A stretch of DNA of 7,015 bases from an uncultured Chthoniobacterales bacterium. GTDB taxonomy: Bacteria > Verrucomicrobiota > Verrucomicrobiae > Chthoniobacterales > UBA10450. The DNA lies in the NCBI GenBank assembly GCA_955652855.1, contig CATPCN010000147.1:1-7015 (forward strand), given 5' to 3'. The position numbers and the translations under genes were made by a program. Below are positions 1-5,955 of this stretch, in pieces (position 1 is the stretch's first letter; each line of letters opens with the position of its first letter). The notes below the pieces were generated by a model, which saw only the letters and a program-made list of their open reading frames with translations, made no database searches and was not told the DNA's origin.

Positions 1-56
1 GTGCTTGTGGAGGTGTTGGATACTCGCGATTGGGATGGCACCCCCCGGGTTTCAAA

Positions 57-716
57 AAGGGCTAAGGGATTGTCACAAAATAAATAGAACATCTAGACGG
101 AGCGTGGAAGTATAGTGTAGTTCCATTCTCCGTGAAATTTGTCGCGTTCCAGTCGGATTGTAGCGACCTCTTTGTCGGAGACCTTGACCCCCTTTGGGTA
201 TTTGCCGGGATCGACTTCAGCGCGGACCCGCAACCCGGTCCTAGTCGTTGTCGCGGCAATTAGATTGACGATCACCTGGTGACTGACCAGAGGTTTGCCA
301 CGCCAGTTTTGACTGATGAAGGAGAACAACCGATGCTCGATCTTTTTCCACTTGCTGGTCCCCGGAGGCAAGTGGCAGATAGAGATCTCCAGTCCGATCT
401 CGTCGGCCAGCTTTTGCAATTCCAGTTTCCAGAGCCGCACTCTAGCGCCGTTGCTCCCGCCGGAATCCGCCGTGATCAGCAACTTCCCTGCTTGGGGATA
501 GGCCTCGGCTCCCATCGACTCCCACCAACGTCGAATGCTCTGGGCGGCGAATGCCGCCGTATCGTGATCCACGCCCACGCTGACCCATCCCGCATTCTGC
601 GTCACATCGTAGACTCCGTAGGGAGCCGCGCGCCCCAGTTCCGGAATCAGGAAATCGTGCACTCGCACCTTCTCGGGATCGCCCTTCGGCCGCAGTTCTC
701 GCCCAAAGCCTAATGG
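57..716 (-). mobile_element. 3' half of an ISAzo13-family insertion sequence
   Basis: This covers the transposase-coding part of the fused gene (about 704 down to 93) plus the short non-coding tail after the stop. The reading frame ends as complete ISAzo13 transposases do (HGEWNYTI then a few residues), so the right end of the element is probably intact. Shortly after the stop there is a candidate terminal sequence, GGGCTAAGGGATTGTCACAA on the plus strand from position 59. No matching inverted copy is visible elsewhere in the window, consistent with loss of the other end. The exact element boundary is a guess. The inner boundary lies at about 702-716, where Mrr (IVSPLGF) changes to transposase (GRELRPKG). 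Confidence 0.6.
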
Positions 717-1556
717 TGAGACGATCGCTGCTTTTTGTGCTGAAATTGCGTCGCGCGTCTGGATTACCTGTTGAACGATGGGCCGTCCGACCGGGCGGCT
801 CCAGTTCTTGCACTCGATGATCACCAGGAACCTCAACGCACCATCGATCGTGAACTCAAGCGACAGGTCGATCTCGTAGAACCCAGGTTGCCGCACGCCG
901 AGGAAACGTCGATTCCGGGCAATCGTCGCGTTTTTATAGACGGAAAGATTCGAAACGACGTCTGCGACAAAATCCTCGAACTCTGCTGACGAGCCTGTAG
1001 GTCGGGGCTTTCTATGAGAATGCCAGTCGGCGTCAAGAGGAAAGTTGTGCAGTGCTGTAGCGCCATTAGAGCCGGCCATCTTATCGCGGGGCGCAATCGT
1101 TGTGAATCCACACACGCCTCGATCACCAACAATATCAACATTGCCCCGGGTTCGGCCGGTTGCGCTTGCGATTGCTGACAAGATTTCCTCCACAACTGAA
1201 CGACTGGTGAGGTCGCGCAGTTGCATTTGAGAAAGGGGCGTCCCGATATCAGAATGTTTCGCACCGCGGATAAGGACGGTGAATAGAGTGGCTCGGCTCG
1301 CCTTTGCGAACCCGGCTTCGAAGTTTAACCAAGGACGCCGCCACGAATGGGCCGATACGAGATTGATCATGACTTTTGACGACCGAAGCGCCTTCAGAAT
1401 CTCTTCATATTGATCCGCTCCAGTCCGAATGCTGCCATCGTCGGACGATCTGAAAATGAAATCGGCAGACCCAAACGCATTACCGAGAAAATATTGAAGT
1501 TCATCGGCAAGAACTTGCTCTTCGCTGAAATGGCTTATAAACACTTCGAAGCTCAC
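93..1556 (-). CDS. TIR domain - Mrr-type restriction endonuclease - ISAzo13 transposase C-terminus, in-frame fusion (487 aa)
   Basis: Residues 1-130 read as a TIR domain: it opens MSFEVFISH and carries SWRRPWLNFEAGFA, where E80 in FEAG sits at the position of the NADase glutamate of bacterial TIR proteins, followed by the usual LSQMQLRDLT. Residues about 188-284 are an Mrr-type nuclease: D230 in GFYEIDLSLEF, the E248-C249-K250 triplet (IIECKNW), then VQQVIQTRDAISAQKAAIVS, the PD-(D/E)xK layout. From about residue 285 (GRELRPKG) the protein is the C-terminal half of an ISAzo13-family transposase: GWVSVGVDHDT, RRWWESMG, LLITADSGGSNG (D364), SKWKKIEHRLFSF (E407), FHGEWNYTI, ending at the family's natural C-terminus. 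The transposase DNA-binding part and, as I recall the family, the first catalytic Asp are missing, and Mrr lacks the end of its fold. The start is a GTG with AGAGG seven bases upstream. By family, TIR would consume NAD+ and Mrr would cut DNA; activity of the chimera is unknown. Confidence 0.85.
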   Translation of the reverse strand: MSFEVFISHFSEEQVLADELQYFLGNAFGSADFIFRSSDDGSIRTGADQYEEILKALRSSKVMINLVSAHSWRRPWLNFEAGFAKASRATLFTVLIRGAKHSDIGTPLSQMQLRDLTSRSVVEEILSAIASATGRTRGNVDIVGDRGVCGFTTIAPRDKMAGSNGATALHNFPLDADWHSHRKPRPTGSSAEFEDFVADVVSNLSVYKNATIARNRRFLGVRQPGFYEIDLSLEFTIDGALRFLVIIECKNWSRPVGRPIVQQVIQTRDAISAQKAAIVSPLGFGRELRPKGDPEKVRVHDFLIPELGRAAPYGVYDVTQNAGWVSVGVDHDTAAFAAQSIRRWWESMGAEAYPQAGKLLITADSGGSNGARVRLWKLELQKLADEIGLEISICHLPPGTSKWKKIEHRLFSFISQNWRGKPLVSHQVIVNLIAATTTRTGLRVRAEVDPGKYPKGVKVSDKEVATIRLERDKFHGEWNYTILPRSV

Positions 1557-1558
1557 GG

Positions 1559-1765
1559 TTACACCTCTGACCCCACATTATCCCGTTTTAGCGGCTCTCC
1601 GTTTTCATGGAAAATCGTACACGAGAAGGTTCTGCACGACCTTGGGATCACCGGCGGTGCTGCTGTGGCTTTATCGTTAGTGGATTGTGCATATGCCGCT
1701 AAAGTCAGCGTCGCAGCGGCAACAGCTACGGTCCACCCAACGAAAGATCGGATTGCGTTCCTCAT
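1559..1765 (-). CDS. Possible small secreted protein just upstream of the TIR gene
   Basis: A short reading frame ends two bases before the GTG of the TIR gene, and its last codons contain that gene's Shine-Dalgarno sequence, so the two could be translationally coupled. From the ATG at 1765 it encodes 68 residues. The N-terminus looks like a signal peptide: MRNAIRSF, a hydrophobic stretch VGWTVAVAAATLTLAA, then AYA-QS as a signal peptidase I site. The remaining mature part is only about 40 residues and contains two cysteines (RSCRTFSCTIF). No family is recognised. The ATG has GGAG directly against it, which is too close for a good ribosome binding site; an upstream TTG at 1795 is the alternative. 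It may simply be a chance frame. Confidence 0.3.
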   Translation of the reverse strand: MRNAIRSFVGWTVAVAAATLTLAAYAQSTNDKATAAPPVIPRSCRTFSCTIFHENGEPLKRDNVGSEV

Positions 1766-1875
1766 CTCCTCACATAAGACGTGGGTGCGGCGCAAATACT
1801 GCCCGCATTCCTCTCGCTCGTGGCGACAGCTTCTGTGCGCATTTGCAATTCATTGGAAGCTTGCGGTCATGTTAA

Positions 1876-2475
1876 CTAGCGGGTGGGGCGTTCAATTTGT
1901 TCGGGGACCGAAAGCGGCAACGATTACCCGTTGTGCTGAGCGCCGAAGAGATCACGAGGGTCCTCGATCACACTGTGAACCAGAAGCATTGGATGATCAT
2001 CGCGACGTTCTATGCAACTGGGCTACGGTGTAACGAACTTCGGCTCCTGAAAGTCAGCGACATCGATAGCCAGCGGATGGTCATCCATGTGCGCCAAGGC
2101 AAAGGCGGAATTCCGCGCGACATCGGTCTTTCACCACTTCTACTAGCGCGGTTGCGAGTTTACTGGCGCTGGCGCCAACCAAAAGATTGGTTGTTTCCAT
2201 CGAAGATGCGCCCACACCTGCCCATGGAGCGAAAGACGATCCGGCTGGCTTGCAACAACGCCGGGCGTCGGGCCAGGATCGACAAGCCTGTCACGCCGCA
2301 CGTGTTCCGTCACAGCTTTGCGACCCACATGCTCGAAGCCGGTGCGGATCTTCGCACCATCCAGGTTCTGCTCGGACACGCCGACATCCAGACCACCGCC
2401 CGATACCTGCGCGTGTCGACCGCGCGCATACAAGCTGCGCCGAGTCCGTTTGACGCTCTCGAGCTCCAGCCAATC
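1876..2475 (+). mobile_element. Remnant of an IS91-type or integrative element carrying the recombinase
   Basis: Recombinase coding sequence begins abruptly after about 1876 and stops being recombinase-like at about 2465-2480, where the antisense strand becomes caspase. Neither an HUH transposase nor terminal repeats are visible, so this is a fragment bounded by deletions rather than a complete element. The boundaries are estimated from where protein family resemblance stops on each strand. Confidence 0.45.
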
Positions 2476-2505
2476 GCACGCTCCATGTCGATGCCGGTGG
2501 CGTAA
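1897..2505 (+). CDS. Tyrosine recombinase, catalytic domain only (N-terminally truncated)
   Basis: The sequence is the catalytic domain of a tyrosine recombinase. It has R44 (TGLRCNELRLL), K69 (QGKGG), H135 and R138 (PHVFRHSFATHML), H161 (LLGHADIQTTARY) and the nucleophile Y170, so the full active-site set is present. The phrase RYLRVSTARIQAAPSPFDAL is typical of the XerD-like recombinases found beside IS91-type HUH transposases. Those are about 290-300 residues; here the N-terminal SAM-like core-binding domain of roughly 100 residues is absent, because an in-frame TAA lies at 1873 and the domain starts at QRLPVVLS. The TTG at 1897 is only the first possible start and has no clear ribosome binding site. 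The last residues (about 190-202) read through the antisense of the caspase gene, so the C-terminus is also foreign. No transposase partner follows. It is probably an inactive remnant. Confidence 0.8.
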   Translation: MFGDRKRQRLPVVLSAEEITRVLDHTVNQKHWMIIATFYATGLRCNELRLLKVSDIDSQRMVIHVRQGKGGIPRDIGLSPLLLARLRVYWRWRQPKDWLFPSKMRPHLPMERKTIRLACNNAGRRARIDKPVTPHVFRHSFATHMLEAGADLRTIQVLLGHADIQTTARYLRVSTARIQAAPSPFDALELQPIARSMSMPVA

Positions 2506-2834
2506 ACTTTCTCATATTGTGTGTCGTGGGTAATGAGATATCGTGATGCGCAATCGGGACTGCCGTCTGTTTCGGGACTCCCGTGCCCCGCAAAGTACAT
2601 GACCACCACGTCTTCGTGTTCGACGGCCGTTCTGACAAGCTGTTCGCCTATTACGTCCCTTATGGCGTCGTGCGTCGCGTCGCCGTCAAGCAGATAGGTG
2701 ACCTGTCGCTCGGTGGGGTGGATTCCACGTTCAAACATGGCACCGAAAGCTTCCGCGTCGGCCCGAGCAAAACGTAGGGGCGCGATGGACGAATCCTTGT
2801 ATTGGTCAATTCCAACTGCCACCAGATGCAGCAT
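2310..2834 (-). pseudogene. Caspase/metacaspase-like (peptidase C14) protein, 3' half lost
   Basis: Residues 1 to about 120 form the N-terminal half of a caspase fold: strand HLVAVGIDQY, the helix with PLRFARADAEAF typical of metacaspases, HEDVVVMYFAGHGS with the catalytic His at H84, and RYLITHDTQYEKVYATGIDMER. The Cys-bearing strand (family pattern DACxSG) should follow but never appears; from about residue 121 the frame runs through the antisense of the recombinase gene and stops at 2310. The catalytic dyad is therefore incomplete and protease activity is not expected. The ATG at 2834 fits the family's usual start, with only a weak TTAGAG ribosome binding site. Intact relatives act as suicide or regulatory proteases in prokaryotic defence and are often fused to sensor or STAND modules; no such partner survives here. 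It lies on the same strand as the TIR-Mrr gene and the 420-residue gene. Confidence 0.8.
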
Positions 2835-2842
2835 GACGGACT

Positions 2843-3133
2843 CTAAGTTTGGGACCGTAATCGTCTGAATTGCTTAAAGATCGAAATCATTTTACGACAT
2901 TTCCGGCAGAACCCGAAACGGCCGGCAACGCAGTACTCTAATGGTCCCATTGGCTGGTCCCCAGCACGTAGCGTCGAATCAAAAACTCTGGCCTTGAGAC
3001 CGGGAGTGGTTAAGGAAGCCTTAACGAGCGGCCCTGCGAGCTCAAATCCCCCGCATCCGTCCGGACATTTATCGCTGCTAACAGTCGGACAAATAGCGCG
3101 GCACCTTACAGCGAGGCAGTCCCGGATTCGCAA
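2843..3133 (-). CDS. Doubtful cysteine-rich small reading frame upstream of the caspase gene
   Basis: A 96-codon frame with a TTG start ends eight bases before the caspase ATG. It contains eight cysteines, including two loose groups (C15, C23, C27 near the N-terminus and C68, C75, C78 in EYCVAGRFGFCRKCRK) that could suggest a zinc-binding fold. Against this, no family is recognised, the start is poor, third-codon positions show no clear bias, and a perfect small hairpin lies inside it. I list it because of its position next to the caspase gene; it may well be chance. Confidence 0.2.
   Translation of the reverse strand: MRIRDCLAVRCRAICPTVSSDKCPDGCGGFELAGPLVKASLTTPGLKARVFDSTLRAGDQPMGPLEYCVAGRFGFCRKCRKMISIFKQFRRLRSQT
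3009..3025. repeat. Perfect inverted repeat, 7-bp stem with 3-base loop
   Basis: GTTAAGG (3009-3015) and CCTTAAC (3019-3025) are exact reverse complements separated by AAG. There is no T-run next to it, so it is not a standard terminator. It lies in the 438-base stretch between the 420-residue gene and the caspase gene. Function is unknown. Confidence 0.5.
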
Positions 3134-3198
3134 GTCTGCTCTGGGAGAAGGCGGACCTCCTGGAAAATTAGCTGGCGTGGCTCGGCTTTATGCCCACA

Positions 3199-3214
3199 GG
3201 CCCGGCCCCGGGCC
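3199..3214. repeat. GC-only palindrome downstream of the 420-residue gene
   Basis: GGCCCGG (3199-3205) pairs with CCGGGCC (3208-3214) across a two-base centre. It begins about 59 bases beyond the stop of the minus-strand gene ending at 3273. It could contribute to transcript ending or stability, but there is no T-run on either strand, so a terminator call is not justified. Confidence 0.35.
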
Positions 3215-3272
3215 AGTGAGCATCGATTGGCATCCCCAGAACTTGTTTGGTCAGGAAGAGAAACTCTGCCGG

Positions 3273-4535
3273 TCAGGCAGCCGCTTCGGCCGGCTGGCCG
3301 GCCAAACAGTCGAGTAGCCAACGGAATCCCTGAAGAATTTGGCAAAGCGTCAGTGCTTCGGGGATGCGAGTGGGGGCTTTCCCTTGAACTTGTTGGTTCA
3401 ATGTGTCAGCAATTAAGCCAACCTCCTTCGCCCTTATCGGCACTGTGGACTGCAGGAAGACATCCTTCATATCAGTCTCCTGGACAAGGGCAAGATCAGA
3501 GAGAAATGCCAGCATCGCAAGCAGCGCTTTTGCGGGTAATCCATTGAAATGCCTGCCGTATTGGTTCTCGTAACCCTTCGTAGTCCAATAGTTTCCCGCA
3601 TGCGGCACGGTTGCAATAACAGATGTGAGTTCTGCCATAAAGCCGCCCTGTACGGCAGACAGCTCGTGTCGCAGGAGAACGATGCGGGTTACGTCCAGCA
3701 CATCACCCTCAAATAACTCCCTTGCAATATCGTAGGGCCCGCGAAGCCTACCGATTTGTTCAGCATTAAGCTGCAGGTGAATACGATTCACCATGGAACT
3801 AATCGCCCCGATTTTATTATGCAGGCTCAGGTTCGAAAGAACGTGAACAACTGTTAGACCAGCGGTGGCAAGAACATGACAACATTCGCGTGCTAGGTCG
3901 AAGCAGTCACTAGCAGTGATTTGATCGAGATTACCGAACCTGTCAAGCGTGGCAAGAAAAACCTCCGCCTCATGCCTCAATTCAAGGAGATCGCTTTTCT
4001 CCTTGTCGACTTCATTAATCCAAAAGCGCGTATGGTCGAGAGCGCTTTCGTCATTACGGAGGATCGTGTATCTATACTTGTCATCGGTTACGTCCCGACT
4101 GAGAATCGACGTTGTATCTGGTGGGGCGATTGAAGCTAAGCGATAGACGCTCAAGTCGAGCATGTATTGACCGATTCTATTGAGGAACGGCCCGATCTCG
4201 AGTGCCTCTTCGAACGGAAGAGTAAATGGAGAGGTCGGCTTCGGCTTCACGCGCTGGGTTTCGCACCGGCTGAGGCTCCGCTGCAGGCGTTCCTCAATAT
4301 TTTGAGTCCGATCAGCCAGATTTTTGAGCACGAGACGGCTGTCTTCGACGGATTCCATAATCAAGCCAAGTTTCGCATGCAGGAGTTGCTCAGCCTGAGC
4401 CAGTCGATCGCCACTCTCCTTTTGTGCGATGCGTTGCTGCTTTCGAATACGGCGCGCCCGTGCAAAAAGAGCGGATGCGAACCCCGCAACTGACGTTCCG
4501 GTGAGGGTCCATTCCCAAGGATGGGCGAAGTGCAT
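3273..4535 (-). CDS. Unrecognised 420-residue protein with N-terminal membrane helix and coiled coil
   Basis: The ATG at 4535 has a strong Shine-Dalgarno (AGAGGAGA) about five bases upstream, so the start is well supported. Residues about 8-26 (WTLTGTSVAGFASALFARA) form one membrane-spanning helix, followed at once by basic RARRIRKQQR, predicting that the rest stays in the cytoplasm. Residues about 33-92 are rich in charged heptad-like helix (RIAQKESGDRLAQAEQLL, later RTQNIEERLQRSL), suggesting a coiled coil and oligomerisation. A proline-rich linker (KPKPTSPFTLPF) leads into a long, mostly helical C-terminal domain of about 310 residues with no enzyme motif I can name. It is on the same strand as, and upstream of, the caspase and TIR-Mrr genes, so it might be a membrane-anchored sensor or effector of that island; this is inference from position only. 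A cell-envelope housekeeping role cannot be excluded. Confidence 0.8.
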   Translation of the reverse strand: MHFAHPWEWTLTGTSVAGFASALFARARRIRKQQRIAQKESGDRLAQAEQLLHAKLGLIMESVEDSRLVLKNLADRTQNIEERLQRSLSRCETQRVKPKPTSPFTLPFEEALEIGPFLNRIGQYMLDLSVYRLASIAPPDTTSILSRDVTDDKYRYTILRNDESALDHTRFWINEVDKEKSDLLELRHEAEVFLATLDRFGNLDQITASDCFDLARECCHVLATAGLTVVHVLSNLSLHNKIGAISSMVNRIHLQLNAEQIGRLRGPYDIARELFEGDVLDVTRIVLLRHELSAVQGGFMAELTSVIATVPHAGNYWTTKGYENQYGRHFNGLPAKALLAMLAFLSDLALVQETDMKDVFLQSTVPIRAKEVGLIADTLNQQVQGKAPTRIPEALTLCQILQGFRWLLDCLAGQPAEAAA

Positions 4536-5058
4536 TTAATCTCCTCTTGATTAGATTCTCCACGAACCTCAAACGTTTCTTTGGGTTGGTGCGACAAATG
4601 CACGCCGGTCGAGGGCTTGGTAGGTCGATGCCAAAACTAGCGGATCGCCTGCCAGTCGTCTTTTTGGGAGGCTCTCGGAATGTGACCAGCCCTTGCCAGC
4701 GGGGCGGGACCTCGACATCGTCAGTCTTGAGGTCGCTCCGGGCGAAAACGGCCGATGACCCACCCTCCCTTTGGTGATACTGTCGAATTGTCGCGTTCGA
4801 AAATCAACATGATCGCGCCTCCGTATTCAATCTCGAGTGGTGGGCCGGACACTCACATGGCCGAAATCGCGGTGATCGGTTCAGACCCCGTGAGAAATTT
4901 AACGAACAGGATTGCCCCGTAGACTTTGGGGTCCCTGATGTCGCGTGGCATGACAGATCTGTGTCACGCATAATATTTTCAGACGTTCATCACGGCAGCG
5001 ATCCGCGCTATGCGGCGCAGGCGCGGCTTATTTGCGAAAGGAGTGTCCTCGGGTTGAC
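4536..5058. other. 523-base intergenic region between divergent genes
   Basis: It separates the minus-strand gene starting at 4535 from the plus-strand gene starting at 5059. Short open frames exist on both strands but none has a good ribosome binding site, family resemblance or convincing composition. The only signals I can support are the ribosome binding site next to 4535 and the inverted repeat at 4951-4966. The length would leave room for two promoters and possibly a decayed gene. Confidence 0.5.
4951..4976 (+). promoter_or_regulatory. Operator-like inverted repeat next to a possible promoter
   Basis: TGACA (4951-4955) and TGTCA (4962-4966) form an inverted repeat with a six-base spacer, and the centre contains the 10-base palindrome ACAGATCTGT. 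An AT-rich patch (CATAATATTTT) follows at once and could hold a -10 element; ATGACA at 4950 resembles a -35 box but the spacing to the AT patch is too short for a standard promoter. The site lies about 90 bases before the SRPBCC gene. A regulator binding here is plausible but untested. Confidence 0.3.
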
Positions 5059-5496
5059 ATGGCGAAATCACCACTGATTTTTACGTATTACATTGCGGCC
5101 CCCATAGAGAAGGTGTGGGAGGGATTCGTTTCGAAGGAGGCGAATCAAAAAATCTTCATGGGCGCGGAGTTTGAGCTCGATCCGAAGCCTGGCGGAGCGA
5201 TGACATGGTCGGGCCCGGGTAAAGACGGGAAGCCTACGCGATACGTGACAGGTGAAGTCGTGCGGATGGAGGCGCCGAGACTGTGGGAGTACAAGTTCGG
5301 CATGGGCGATGGAGCCGTCAAGTCGAGAGTGAAGGTGGAACTTACCCCGGAGAGCGAGGCGGTGAAGGTCGTGGTGACGAATGATGAGTGGGCGGATGAC
5401 GATCCTGCGTATGCGCAGAATGCGGATGGATGGCCGCGGATTCTTTCGCGATTGAAGACGCTGTTGGAGACAGGAAAGACATTTCGGCCGCACTAG
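5059..5496 (+). CDS. AHSA1-type SRPBCC domain protein (145 aa)
   Basis: This is a complete single-domain SRPBCC protein of the AHSA1 (Hsp90 ATPase activator homologue 1-like) group. It has the opening strand and helix FTYYIAAPIEKVWEGFVSKE, the middle block AEFELDPKPGGAM with W and GPGKDG, YVTGEVVRMEAPRLWEYKF, and the closing helix GWPRILSRLKTLLETGK. The length fits the family's usual 140-160 residues. Such proteins form a helix-grip cavity for hydrophobic ligands; in bacteria their substrates are mostly unknown, and they often accompany ArsR-type regulators or stress genes, none of which is seen here. I chose the ATG at 5059 because it begins at the domain edge. A TTG at 5032 is in frame, and the best Shine-Dalgarno-like sequence (AAGGAG, 5038-5043) is about 15 bases from the ATG, rather far. 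It appears unrelated to the effector genes on the other strand. Confidence 0.88.
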   Translation: MAKSPLIFTYYIAAPIEKVWEGFVSKEANQKIFMGAEFELDPKPGGAMTWSGPGKDGKPTRYVTGEVVRMEAPRLWEYKFGMGDGAVKSRVKVELTPESEAVKVVVTNDEWADDDPAYAQNADGWPRILSRLKTLLETGKTFRPH

Positions 5497-5555
5497 GGAG
5501 AGATGCAGGCATAGATGGTGCTGACTTTCACGACGGCACCGATTCGGGCCGCACT

Positions 5556-5585
5556 GGCATGCGCGGCTCGATCGTTTACTCGCCG
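5556..5585 (+). repeat. Structured intergenic repeat, copy 1
   Basis: GGCATGCGCGGCTCGAT-C-GTTTACTCGCCG matches copy 3 at 5956-5985 in 29 of 30 bases; the starts are exactly 400 bases apart. The inner part GCGGCTCGAT..GTTTAC..CGCC is shared with copies 2 and 4. GGC and GCC around the shared loop allow a short stem. Confidence 0.7.
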
Positions 5586-5617
5586 ATGCACGCCTCGATC
5601 GTTTACTCGGCGTGCAT
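5586..5617 (+). repeat. Structured intergenic repeat, copy 2 (perfect hairpin)
   Basis: ATGCACGCC (5586-5594) and GGCGTGCAT (5609-5617) form a perfect 9-bp stem around the 14-base loop TCGATCGTTTACTC, the same loop that occurs in copy 1. It directly follows copy 1 and lies about 90 bases after the SRPBCC stop. It may end or stabilise that transcript, though no T-run follows. Confidence 0.7.
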
Positions 5618-5707
5618 TCCTCGCGCTTCGCGGAGAATATCTTCACTCACAGGCCTTCCGCGCGCTGCGAGGCGTCCTTTTTTGTTAGGATTCTCGAAAG
5701 GTGCACG

Positions 5708-5827
5708 ATGAACGCCAAGGATGAAAAAACCTGCCGAGACCTCGTGGCATATATCGCGCAGCCGCCGCTGTCGGATGATGAGCGCGGGGCACACGTCCAA
5801 GGGGTTGGGCGTTACTTGCGGGCATGA
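5708..5827 (+). CDS. Small hypothetical protein (39 aa), possibly the first part of a frameshifted gene
   Basis: The ATG at 5708 has a well-placed GAAAGG six bases upstream. The product begins MNAKDEKTCRDLVAYIAQPP and continues LSDDERGAHVQGVGRYLRA, a charged, soluble, helix-like sequence with real-protein character but no family I can name. Its stop overlaps the next start as ATGA. The two products would join naturally as RYLRA/RGAELLAEAYEF, so a one- or two-base frameshift in a single gene of about 70 codons is a good alternative to two coupled genes. Confidence 0.5.
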   Translation: MNAKDEKTCRDLVAYIAQPPLSDDERGAHVQGVGRYLRA

Positions 5828-5919
5828 GGGGCGCGGAGTTGCTGGCGGAAGCCTATGAATTCGTGCGGGGGCTCGGCTACGACATGAGCTTGTTTGATCG
5901 TTACTGGCTGCAAGGGTGA
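5824..5919 (+). CDS. Very small reading frame (31 aa) overlapping the previous one by ATGA
   Basis: It encodes MRGAELLAEAYEFVRGLG then YDMSLFDRYWLQG. The start overlaps the preceding stop by four bases, the classic arrangement for translational coupling. The amphipathic, aromatic-rich helix character suggests real coding sequence. It could be the second half of the upstream gene displaced by a frameshift rather than an independent product. Confidence 0.45.
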   Translation: MRGAELLAEAYEFVRGLGYDMSLFDRYWLQG

Positions 5920-5955
5920 TCGCGGACGCGCCGATGCCGTCCTCGAGCCATCCTG

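Larger units (their letters stand above)
2835..3272. other. Gene-poor stretch between the 420-residue gene and the caspase gene
   Basis: Apart from the doubtful cysteine-rich frame and the two small palindromes listed separately, I see no gene, RNA gene or mobile-element end here. Other open frames on either strand have no recognisable protein character. Confidence 0.5.

Noticed and set aside
279..713. 144-codon open frame on the plus strand
   Set aside because: It lies wholly antisense to the transposase part of the fused gene and has no protein-family character.
1410..2033. 207-codon plus-strand frame spanning the TIR start and the recombinase start
   Set aside because: It is antisense to the TIR domain in its first part and out of frame with the recombinase in its last part; no recognisable motif.
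3288..3303. GGCCGGC-rich palindrome as a terminator
   Set aside because: It lies inside the C-terminal coding sequence (AGQPAE) of the 420-residue gene and lacks a T-run.
2994..3317. 107-codon plus-strand frame between the caspase and the 420-residue gene
   Set aside because: Low-complexity proline/glycine-rich translation, no ribosome binding site, and overlap with the well-supported minus-strand gene.
4547..4777. Short frames on both strands in the divergent intergenic region
   Set aside because: No family resemblance, no good start signals and mutually overlapping; treated as non-coding.
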